The notes below the pieces were generated by a model. The model saw only the letters and a program-made list of their open reading frames with translations. It did not search any database and had not been told where the DNA came from. A stretch of 6,981 bases of DNA, taken from Elusimicrobiales bacterium (GTDB taxonomy: Bacteria; Elusimicrobiota; Elusimicrobia; Elusimicrobiales; UBA9959). This document shows, piece after piece, positions 1 to 6,240 of the stretch. How positions within the stretch are numbered: position 1 is the first letter of the stretch; every line of letters begins with the position of its first letter. The DNA lies in NCBI GenBank assembly GCA_026416895.1, contig JAOAEH010000053.1, positions 1 to 6,981 on the forward strand, read 5' to 3'. The position numbers and the translations under genes were made by a program.

Positions 1-1046
1 AATTTACCATCTACTATACATTCTTTTAAAAGAAAAGTAGGATAATTATCTTTCAAAACATAATGTATATATCTTCCTCTTTTTCTTTTTTCTTCAAATA
101 TTTTTTTCTTTGGTTTTTCAGGCAAATATTTAGTAAACTCCCTTGCCTTGTTGAAATAAAAAGAATATTTTTCGAAATTTTCATAAACTTTTCTGCCAAA
201 TAAAAACCTAGATATACTATCTTTATCTAAAGTTGGAATTTCTAATAAACTTGTAATTTTAACAATATCTCGTTTTTTTGCTTCATTAATTTCTGAAATA
301 TAACTCTTTATACTCTTTAGCTCCAAAGATATCTCCTTTTGTTTTTCCTTAACAACTCTATAAAAATCATCAAAATCTTTTTTAACTTGAGAAATCATTT
401 TAATTTGTTTTATGATGTTTTTTTCATTCTTTATTAAAGAAATATCTTCTTCAAATTTTTTTATTTTGAAATCAATATTTAAAGACTCTATATCCGAATA
501 AATTTCTTGATATCGAGTTAGTTTTTTTGCTTTAATCTCATCTATTAATCTAACTGTTTCAAGATTATTTACTTCAAAGTCTATTTTTTCAAACCCTTTA
601 GTTTTTATATCATATATTTTATCAACTATAAAATTTTTGGCTATTTCACTATACTTTAACATATGTTTATCAACCATAGATTTTTTCTTAGTTATCTTTG
701 CAGAAGTTTTTCTTTTACCATTAAATAACAAGCCATTGAGTTTTGCTTCTTCAATTATAAATTTCTTTTTAAAAATTTGTTCTACATTTAAACTTATAAT
801 AAGTTTTTCAAATTCAAAAAGATTTCTAAACTCATCAGAAGAACTTCCAACCTCCATTTTCTCTATTACAAAAATTCCTTTCAAAAATGATGTTTTTATT
901 CTATATATATCTACCTTAGCATTAAAAATAGTTTCAAGTGATTTTTCAATTCCAATTTTAAGAAGTTTATCAAAAAATAAATAAAAGAACAAATATATAA
1001 CTAACAAAATCAATAATCTTGGAATAATGTAACTATACCTTATCAT
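1..1046 (-). CDS. TIGR03545-family AsmA-like membrane-anchored protein, 3' end cut by window
   Basis: An open frame of 348 codons without a stop starts at the ATG at 1046 and runs off the left edge. The N-terminus MIRYSYIIPRLL leads into one membrane helix (about 8-25). A short beta-rich stretch (about 32-112) with FNAKVDI, LKGIFVIEKMEVG and FIIEEAKLNGLLFNG resembles the repeat pattern of AsmA-like proteins. Residues about 160-265 are Lys/Glu-rich and probably coiled coil. FLFGRKVYE (281-289) and a basic segment (about 312-328) then lead to GRYIHYVLKDNYPTFLLKE (324-342), which matches the conserved central block I recall for TIGR03545. Position after a TIGR03546 gene, 1 nt away, strongly supports this call. 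Most of the protein should lie in the periplasm. AsmA-like proteins elsewhere act in lipid transport or envelope assembly, but this family is uncharacterised. The Shine-Dalgarno is weak (AAAGAA, 4 nt from ATG, within the upstream gene's last codons), which suggests translational coupling. Confidence 0.87.
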   Translation of the reverse strand, partial: MIRYSYIIPRLLILLVIYLFFYLFFDKLLKIGIEKSLETIFNAKVDIYRIKTSFLKGIFVIEKMEVGSSSDEFRNLFEFEKLIISLNVEQIFKKKFIIEEAKLNGLLFNGKRKTSAKITKKKSMVDKHMLKYSEIAKNFIVDKIYDIKTKGFEKIDFEVNNLETVRLIDEIKAKKLTRYQEIYSDIESLNIDFKIKKFEEDISLIKNEKNIIKQIKMISQVKKDFDDFYRVVKEKQKEISLELKSIKSYISEINEAKKRDIVKITSLLEIPTLDKDSISRFLFGRKVYENFEKYSFYFNKAREFTKYLPEKPKKKIFEEKRKRGRYIHYVLKDNYPTFLLKECIVDGK

Positions 1047-1047
1047 A

Positions 1048-1563
1048 CTATTCTTTAAAATACCATTCAAAAAACCAGCCTAATTTTAAAATTTTCACTA
1101 TCCTACTATGAGAAAGTTTTAATCCAACCTCAATTAAATACTTCTCAGCCAATTTTTTAAAACAAAAATATATTGGTAAAAACATAAAAAGACCTAAAAT
1201 CATACCACCACATACAACTGTATTATTAAAATCAGTCCAAGGAATTATAGGAGCATTATACATCCAACTAAAAAAACTGCTTAAATAATCTAAATTTAAA
1301 ATAAAATATCCCAATGGATCTGTTATCCTATCTGTTATAAAAGAAAAAGAAGAAAATAAAATGGTAGCAATAAAGAAAAATGGAATATTTGTTTTAAATA
1401 TAAAAGCAAATACAAATAACAAATGTGCAGTTAAATTATTTTTTGGAATTATACCTAAAACAAAACCAAATGCAAATGCCAATCCAACAGAATACGGATT
1501 TTTTTCTTTAAGAATTCCATTCAAAAAATTTCTTAACAAAAAAATTGGATTCATTTGTATCAC
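1048..1563 (-). CDS. TIGR03546-family integral membrane protein
   Basis: This 171-residue inner-membrane protein matches, from memory, the uncharacterised family TIGR03546, usually encoded next to a TIGR03545 member, as it is here. The recognisable blocks are NPYSVGLAFAFGFVLGIIPKNNL (residues 22-44, split: NPYSVGLAF, then GFVLGIIPKNNL) and MYNAPIIPWTDFNNTVVCGG (101-120), with its conserved FNNT. Membrane segments are at about 25-40, 44-72 (probably two passes with a turn near Pro61), and 116-136, followed by a basic, amphipathic C-terminal region. The G(F/L)xxGxxP pattern also recalls DUF2062 proteins, a possible distant relation. GTG at 1563 overlaps the last base of the upstream TAG. The in-frame ATG at 1554 (giving 168 residues) is an equal candidate. 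The downstream gene starts one base after this TAG, so the pair is almost certainly co-expressed. The molecular function is unknown. Confidence 0.87.
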   Translation of the reverse strand: MIQMNPIFLLRNFLNGILKEKNPYSVGLAFAFGFVLGIIPKNNLTAHLLFVFAFIFKTNIPFFFIATILFSSFSFITDRITDPLGYFILNLDYLSSFFSWMYNAPIIPWTDFNNTVVCGGMILGLFMFLPIYFCFKKLAEKYLIEVGLKLSHSRIVKILKLGWFFEWYFKE

Positions 1564-2150
1564 TAACCTCCTTTAACAAAATCTTCATCTTCCCACTCTC
1601 CGTATTCTCCACTTATAGCATAGAGCCTTGGATCTTGATAATTTTTCATCTCTTCTTCTTTTAACTTTTTAATTTCATCTTTTATTTTAGAATATGAAAT
1701 ATCATATTTTTTAGTTTTCAATGTCATAAAATATGAACCTATATACATTGGTAAAGATAAAAATATAAAAAGCCACCCATATTTTAAACTACCAAGCCTA
1801 TTTAACATCCAACCACACATACTAAGCCAAAAAGATAACACAAACATTGAACCACAAAGTATATAGCTTACAATAAAATTAAATTCAGTTGATTTTGGAA
1901 TTGCAAGCAATATTGTTGAAATAGAAATATAAACCATTATCACTATCATAGATCTAAAAACCCAATTTTTCCATCTATCCTTAGACAATACTAAAACACC
2001 GTAAACTGGATGATCAATTATCTCAGCATTTTCCCATTCAATATCTATAATTTCTTTCATATCAGTAGAAAAATTTTTAGACTTTTCACAATACAAAAAC
2101 TTAGAAGGCATAAAAAAACAAAACAAAAATACAAATATTAATTTAATCAT
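1563..2150 (-). CDS. Multi-pass membrane protein with N-terminal signal sequence, unknown function
   Basis: I do not recognise this 195-residue protein. Residues 1-20 form a signal-like hydrophobic segment (IKLIFVFLFCFF) that is probably cleaved. Residues 22-60 are a mostly polar, acidic stretch with IEWENAEIIDHPVYGVL, which would then be periplasmic. Three membrane segments follow at about 62-84, 91-114 and 125-144. The tail (about 150-195) begins with a Lys/Glu-rich helix and ends with an acidic patch (GEWEDEDF) before the terminal KGG. The Cys at 21 follows Tyr, a poor lipobox, so a lipoprotein is unlikely. The ATG at 2150 lies 3 nt after the upstream TAG. A purine-rich GAGGAG sits 21 nt away, too far to act normally, so translation is probably coupled. 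Its last codons encode the Shine-Dalgarno of the next gene. Confidence 0.82.
   Translation of the reverse strand: MIKLIFVFLFCFFMPSKFLYCEKSKNFSTDMKEIIDIEWENAEIIDHPVYGVLVLSKDRWKNWVFRSMIVIMVYISISTILLAIPKSTEFNFIVSYILCGSMFVLSFWLSMCGWMLNRLGSLKYGWLFIFLSLPMYIGSYFMTLKTKKYDISYSKIKDEIKKLKEEEMKNYQDPRLYAISGEYGEWEDEDFVKGG
1566..1574 (-). promoter_or_regulatory. Ribosome binding site for the TIGR03546-type gene
   Basis: On the minus strand this reads AAAGGAGGT, almost a full anti-Shine-Dalgarno match. It lies within the last three sense codons and the first base of the stop codon of the 195-residue protein gene. From the end of GGAGG there are 3 nt to a GTG and 12 nt to an in-frame ATG. Neither spacing is ideal, so it does not decide the start alone. 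Confidence 0.8.
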
Positions 2151-2153
2151 ATA

Positions 2154-2438
2154 CTATTCTGGTTTAAAATACTCCTCAATCTTATAAAACGTTGAAGATT
2201 TTTCAAGTGGTACCATAAAGTCAACATCCTTTATTTTTTTCATAATATCTTTTTTAGATTCCGTCGTTTTTAGTTTTATTTTTGGCCTCAACTCAATCAT
2301 ATCAAAATAATGCCAATAAGTTGTAACTATTGAACTAATCATACAGGTAAGAATAAATCCACTCCAAAACAAATCTTCTCTGTCTTTTCTAATCCAATAT
2401 TTATCTCTAAAAAATCTTATGAAATCTTTTATATTCAT
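2154..2438 (-). CDS. Small single-pass membrane protein, unknown function
   Basis: I do not recognise this 94-residue protein. It has a basic N-terminus (residues 1-21, many Lys/Arg/Asp), one clear membrane segment at about 23-45 with Trp/Tyr at its ends, and a charged soluble tail of about 50 residues ending in FKPE. By the positive-inside rule the N-terminus is probably cytoplasmic and the tail faces the periplasm, although the tail's lysines (53-70) make this uncertain. Its ATG overlaps the valS TGA by four bases (ATGA), and no well-spaced Shine-Dalgarno is present (AAGGAA is about 14 nt upstream). Translation is therefore probably coupled to valS. Tight packing on both sides supports a real gene. 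It is followed after 3 nt by another membrane protein, so a role with that neighbour is plausible but unproven. Confidence 0.8.
   Translation of the reverse strand: MNIKDFIRFFRDKYWIRKDREDLFWSGFILTCMISSIVTTYWHYFDMIELRPKIKLKTTESKKDIMKKIKDVDFMVPLEKSSTFYKIEEYFKPE
2435..2438 (-). other. ATGA stop-start overlap between valS and the 94-residue membrane protein gene
   Basis: The minus strand reads ATGA, so the valS stop TGA and the next gene's ATG share bases. Such overlaps commonly allow terminating ribosomes to reinitiate. The lack of a well-placed Shine-Dalgarno for the downstream gene fits that use here. Confidence 0.85.
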
Positions 2439-5116
2439 AGCTCAGATATCATTTCCTTAAGTTTATCAAGCTTTAAAGTATTTTCTTTTACCAATTCTTC
2501 TATACGATTAACTTCACTTTGTGGAGCTTTTTCTATAAACTTTGAATTTGAAAGCATACTTTTCCATTTAGAAATAGATATCTTTAAACTCTCAATTTCT
2601 TTTGCTATTCTTATTTTTTGCTTATCAGCATCCATATCATTTTCAACAATAATATAAATTTGACATCCTTTTGCAAAACCTCTTATTGTTTTAACACCAT
2701 ACATAAGAGAATAATCAATATTTTTAATTTTTGCTAAATGTTTTATATATAATTCATAGTCTTTTACTAGATGTAAATTATCATCATTATTAGATGAAAT
2801 TATAACATTTATCTCCTTGGCAGGGTGAATTGAAAATTCTGATCTTAAAGTTCTTATTTCTTTAATAATTTCCATTAAAACTTCCATATTTTTTACTGAA
2901 TCTTGATCATAAAAATTATAAACATAGATGTGAGATTGTGTAATAAATTCAAAGTTTTCATTTATATATTTTTTTAATGAATCATATATCTCCTGAGTAA
3001 CAAAAGGTATAAAAGGATGAAGCATTTTAATAGAATTTTTAATAACATTTAGTATAATAGAAATCTTTTGAATTCTTTCATTACCCGAAAGATATATTTT
3101 TGATAATTCGATATACCAATCACAAAACTCATCCCAAACAAAACCATAAATTAAATCTAAAGCTTCGCTTAACATATATTCATTCATAAGTCTTTGATAA
3201 TTAGAATACACATTATATAATCTTGAAAGAATCCATTTGTCTGATAAATCGAGATTATTTATTTGAAGTTCATTTTCTTTTTCATCCTTTATATTAATAA
3301 ACAAAAATCTTGAAACGTTATACAATTTATTTATAAAATTTCTACCTCCAACTATAGAATTTTCTGAAAAAGGTATATCCTTACCACTACCCGCATTTAT
3401 AGCAAGAGTAAATCTCATAGCATCTGTTCCATACTTTTGCATAATCTCCAACGGATCTATTACATTCCCTTTAGATTTTGACATTTTTTGCCCATGTCTG
3501 TCCCTAACAATTCCATGAACATAAACTTTGGAAAATGGAATTTCATTCATATGAAAAAGACCAGACATAATCATTCTTGCTACCCATAAGTATAAAATTT
3601 CATAACCAGTGACAAGCACTGATGTAGGATAAAAATACTTAAGTTGTTCAGTTTGTTTTGGCCAACCAAAAACAGAAAAAGGCCACAAAGCTGACGAAAA
3701 CCAAGTATCTAAAACATCAGGATCTTGAACCAAATCAATACTACCACATTCAGGACAATTAGCTGGTTTTATTTCACTTACAATAGGTTTTGCTCCTTTT
3801 TCCATGATAATTTTAACAACTTCTCCTTTGCTGTTTGTAATTATTCCCTTGTTACTACATGTTTTACAATAATATGCCGGGATTCTATGCCCCCACCAAA
3901 TTTGTCTTGATATACACCAGTCCTCGATGTTTATAAGCCATTCTAATAACATTTTTTTCCATTTTTCTGGATAAAACTCAATTTTATTACTGTTTATAAC
4001 TTCAATTGCTTTTTGTGCTAAGGGCTTTGTTTTAACAAACCATTGTTCCGAAACTAATGGTTCTATATGACTATTGCATCTATAACACTTTCCAACGTTA
4101 TGAACATAATCTTCTTCTTTTTCAATTAAATTACTGTTTTTTAAATCTCCTACTATTTCTTCTCTTGCTTTAAATATCTTCATACCCAAATACTTATCAG
4201 GACAGTTAATCATCCTACCATCATCAGATATTACCACAACCAAATCAAGGAAATGCTTTTGAGCTATTTCATAATCTAAAGGATCATGAGCTGGTGTTAT
4301 TTTAACAGCACCTGTACCAAATCCCATATCAATTCTTTCATCAGCTATCACTTTAATTTTTCTACCAACTATTGGAAGAATAAGATATTTCCCAATTAAA
4401 TTTTTATATCTTTCGTCTAAAGGATTTACACATACAGCTGTATCCCCAAGCATTGTTTCTGGTCTTGTAGTAGCAACCACAATATATCCAGTCTTGTCCT
4501 CTAAATAGTATCTTATATACCACAATTTCGATTTCTCTTCTTCATATTCAACTTCAATATCACTTAAAGCTGTATAACATCTCGGACACCAATTTATCAT
4601 TCTTTTCCCGCGATATATAAGATCATTTTTCCATAACTGGTAAAATGCACTAATAACTGCTTTTGTTCTTTCTTCATCCATTGTAAATCTTACATTTTCT
4701 TTTGAAAAATCTATAGAACAGCCTAACTTTTTTAATTGATTTAATATAGTATCTCCACACTCCCTATACCAGCTCCACATTCTTTTAAGAAAATTCTCTC
4801 TTCCTATATCATTTTTATTAACGTTTTCTTTTTTGAGGATTTTCTCCATTACATTTTGTGTTGCTATACCTCCATGATCAGTACCAACTACCCAATAAGT
4901 ATTTTCACCTTTCATTCTATGATATCTAACAATAATATCTTGAAGCGTATTGTTTAAAGCATGTCCCATATGAAGGGCACCTGTAATATTTGGAGGCGGT
5001 ATTACTACAGTAAATGGTTTTTTAGTTTTATCAATATTTGGAGAAAATATTTTACTTTTTTGCCATCTATCAATCCATTTTTCTTCCACATAACTAGGAT
5101 TGTATACTTTTTCCAT
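2435..5116 (-). CDS. valS: Valyl-tRNA synthetase (ValRS)
   Basis: This cytoplasmic class Ia aminoacyl-tRNA synthetase (893 residues, usual bacterial length) charges tRNA-Val and hydrolyses misacylated Thr-tRNA. The HIGH-type motif is HMGH (49-52) in PPPNITGALHMGH, and KMSKS is at 544-548. The CP1 editing domain has TTRPETMLGD (216-225) and GTGAVKITPAHDP (267-279). Two Cys-pair sets look zinc-binding: C177/C180 with C344/C347, and C417/C420 with C454/C457. Thermus-type ValRS has a comparable second set, while E. coli ValRS lacks it. DVLDTWFSSALWP (467-479) is the conserved catalytic-core segment. The anticodon-binding helical domain includes WDEFCDWYIELSK (661-673), and a charged C-terminal coiled coil covers about 830-893. 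The start is fixed by AAGGAG six bases upstream. The stop TGA is followed in frame by ATA and then TAA, a second stop. TGA overlaps the next ATG as ATGA. No upstream T-box leader is possible because hemW ends 3 nt away. Confidence 0.99.
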   Translation of the reverse strand: MEKVYNPSYVEEKWIDRWQKSKIFSPNIDKTKKPFTVVIPPPNITGALHMGHALNNTLQDIIVRYHRMKGENTYWVVGTDHGGIATQNVMEKILKKENVNKNDIGRENFLKRMWSWYRECGDTILNQLKKLGCSIDFSKENVRFTMDEERTKAVISAFYQLWKNDLIYRGKRMINWCPRCYTALSDIEVEYEEEKSKLWYIRYYLEDKTGYIVVATTRPETMLGDTAVCVNPLDERYKNLIGKYLILPIVGRKIKVIADERIDMGFGTGAVKITPAHDPLDYEIAQKHFLDLVVVISDDGRMINCPDKYLGMKIFKAREEIVGDLKNSNLIEKEEDYVHNVGKCYRCNSHIEPLVSEQWFVKTKPLAQKAIEVINSNKIEFYPEKWKKMLLEWLINIEDWCISRQIWWGHRIPAYYCKTCSNKGIITNSKGEVVKIIMEKGAKPIVSEIKPANCPECGSIDLVQDPDVLDTWFSSALWPFSVFGWPKQTEQLKYFYPTSVLVTGYEILYLWVARMIMSGLFHMNEIPFSKVYVHGIVRDRHGQKMSKSKGNVIDPLEIMQKYGTDAMRFTLAINAGSGKDIPFSENSIVGGRNFINKLYNVSRFLFINIKDEKENELQINNLDLSDKWILSRLYNVYSNYQRLMNEYMLSEALDLIYGFVWDEFCDWYIELSKIYLSGNERIQKISIILNVIKNSIKMLHPFIPFVTQEIYDSLKKYINENFEFITQSHIYVYNFYDQDSVKNMEVLMEIIKEIRTLRSEFSIHPAKEINVIISSNNDDNLHLVKDYELYIKHLAKIKNIDYSLMYGVKTIRGFAKGCQIYIIVENDMDADKQKIRIAKEIESLKISISKWKSMLSNSKFIEKAPQSEVNRIEELVKENTLKLDKLKEMISEL

Positions 5117-5119
5117 TTT

Positions 5120-6220
5120 CTACTCCTTAGATTTTATCATTGATGACAAAATATTATTCGATACAAAAAAATATTCTTTCTTAAATCTATATCTTCCAAG
5201 TTTTTTTTCTAGATAACCTTTCTCATAATACTTATCTAATTCATCTTTAAAATAATAATAAACATCAGACCCTTCTTCTATTCCATCACGAGTTCTTAAT
5301 AAAAGAATAAGTTTTTCATTCATAACATCCACAAAATCTAATTCTTCAATATAATCTAATTCTATTTTACCATTATTAAAAGAATTTATATAAGAATAAA
5401 TATCTGAGACATTTCTCCACCTGATATTACTAACGCAAGAAGATGCTGAGGGCCCTAAACCAATATAATTTCCTCTTTTCCAATAATTTATATTATGATA
5501 TGATTTATATAATCCTTTAAAAGAAAAATTAGATATCTCATATTGCTTATAATTATAATTTTCAAGTAAATCAACTATTTTAATATACATATCAGCTTGT
5601 ATGTCAAAATCAATTTCAACTTTTCCAAAAAAAGGAGTATTTTTGTTAACTTCAAGAGCATACATCGAAATATGATGAGGTATTAAACTTACTACTTTAT
5701 AAATACTATTTTCAACATTTTGAAAACTTTGATTTGGAAGACCATATATTAAATCAATATTAATCAAAAAATTCTGATAAACCATTTTATATGCTTCAAT
5801 AAAATCTTGATAACTATGAACTCTTCCAAGAAAATTTAATTCTTCACTATTAGCAGACTGAAGACCTATTGAGACTCTATTAACATTGTAATATTTTAAA
5901 ATATCTACTTTTTCTATAGTTAAACTTTCTGGATTTACCTCAAATGTTATCTCTTCTACTTCTTTTAATGAAACATTATCTTTAATCAAATCAAAAAGAA
6001 CTTCAATTCCTTCCTCACTCAAATATGAAGGACTACCTCCACCAATATAGATGCTTTTAACTTTATTTAAATATTTTTTTCTTAAACTAAATTCATTTTT
6101 TAATGCATTTAAAAATTCATTTTCTAACTCATTTAGAGTTACTGAATAGAAATCACAATAATTACACTTTTTTTTGCAAAATGGAATATGTATATATAGA
6201 GAAAAAAAATCCTGAAACAT
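5120..6220 (-). CDS. hemW: Heme chaperone HemW (radical SAM, HemN-like)
   Basis: HemW is a radical-SAM-fold protein that binds heme and delivers it to respiratory or other hemoproteins. It was formerly annotated as oxygen-independent coproporphyrinogen III oxidase. The [4Fe-4S] motif CxxxCxxC is C15, C19 and C22. It is followed by D23-F24 rather than the fourth cysteine of true HemN, and HNxxYW (242-247), the HemW-specific signature, is intact. Other landmarks are GGGSPS (60-65; most homologues have GGGTPS), EVNPES (94-99), RVSIGLQS (115-122), DLIYGLPNQS (156-165) and a winged-helix-like HemW C-terminal domain (about 295-366). The 366-residue length is typical. The ATG at 6220 is supported by the SLYIHIPFC start common to the family, but no clear Shine-Dalgarno lies in the 20-nt gap after the slipin gene. 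Two 8-nt homopolymers fall within the first 18 codons. The stop is TAG, and its last two sense codons carry the valS ribosome binding site. Confidence 0.96.
   Translation of the reverse strand: MFQDFFSLYIHIPFCKKKCNYCDFYSVTLNELENEFLNALKNEFSLRKKYLNKVKSIYIGGGSPSYLSEEGIEVLFDLIKDNVSLKEVEEITFEVNPESLTIEKVDILKYYNVNRVSIGLQSANSEELNFLGRVHSYQDFIEAYKMVYQNFLINIDLIYGLPNQSFQNVENSIYKVVSLIPHHISMYALEVNKNTPFFGKVEIDFDIQADMYIKIVDLLENYNYKQYEISNFSFKGLYKSYHNINYWKRGNYIGLGPSASSCVSNIRWRNVSDIYSYINSFNNGKIELDYIEELDFVDVMNEKLILLLRTRDGIEEGSDVYYYFKDELDKYYEKGYLEKKLGRYRFKKEYFFVSNNILSSMIKSKE
5123..5128 (-). promoter_or_regulatory. valS ribosome binding site inside the hemW 3' end
   Basis: On the minus strand this reads AAGGAG, six nucleotides before the valS ATG. 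It coincides with the final Lys and Glu codons of hemW, directly before the hemW TAG. It is a strong, well-spaced Shine-Dalgarno and fixes the valS start. Confidence 0.88.
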
Positions 6221-6240
6221 TAATCAATAAAAACTTAAAT
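6221..6240 (-). other. Largest intergenic gap (20 nt), no visible signal
   Basis: This AT-only-like spacer between the slipin stop (TAA) and the hemW ATG reads TTTATTGATTA just before the start. There is no GGAG-like sequence, hairpin or room for a promoter, so the two genes are probably on one transcript and hemW initiation is weak or leaderless-like. Confidence 0.6.

Noticed and set aside
271..530. Repeated GCAAAAAAAC tracts in the TIGR03545-type gene
   Set aside because: Both encode Ala-Lys-Lys in a Lys-rich coiled-coil region of an AT-rich gene. There is no alternative frame product of interest nearby.
637..984. A 115-codon plus-strand open frame with hydrophobic composition
   Set aside because: It lies fully antisense to the TIGR03545-type gene, which has a clear family match, and AT-rich coding DNA readily gives Phe/Leu/Ile-rich antisense frames. 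No ribosome binding site or family match is visible.
1044..1056. Shared GAATAGTAT sequence at two gene junctions (near 1050 and near 2155)
   Set aside because: It is nine bases made of a Glu codon, a TAG stop and AT-rich spacer. Chance and shared codon use explain it.
1361..1576. Plus-strand open frame of 71 codons, and similar short ones at 3725-3910 and 4961-5143
   Set aside because: All are antisense to the TIGR03546-type, valS and hemW/valS coding regions. Their codons are explained by the real genes and they match nothing recognisable.
2085..2150. Possible lipoprotein signal with Cys21 in the 195-residue protein
   Set aside because: The residue before the cysteine is Tyr and the context FLYC lacks the small residue expected at -1. 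Three later membrane segments also make a lipoprotein unlikely.
2435..2440. TGA at the end of valS as a possible recoded (Trp or Gly) codon
   Set aside because: ValS already has the normal length, Trp is coded by TGG throughout, and a TAA follows two codons later, so TGA is a plain stop and the standard bacterial code applies.
5120..6220. Coproporphyrinogen III dehydrogenase (HemN) as the product of the radical SAM gene
   Set aside because: The fourth motif cysteine of HemN is replaced by Phe24 and the HNxxYW heme-chaperone signature is present, so HemW is the better call.
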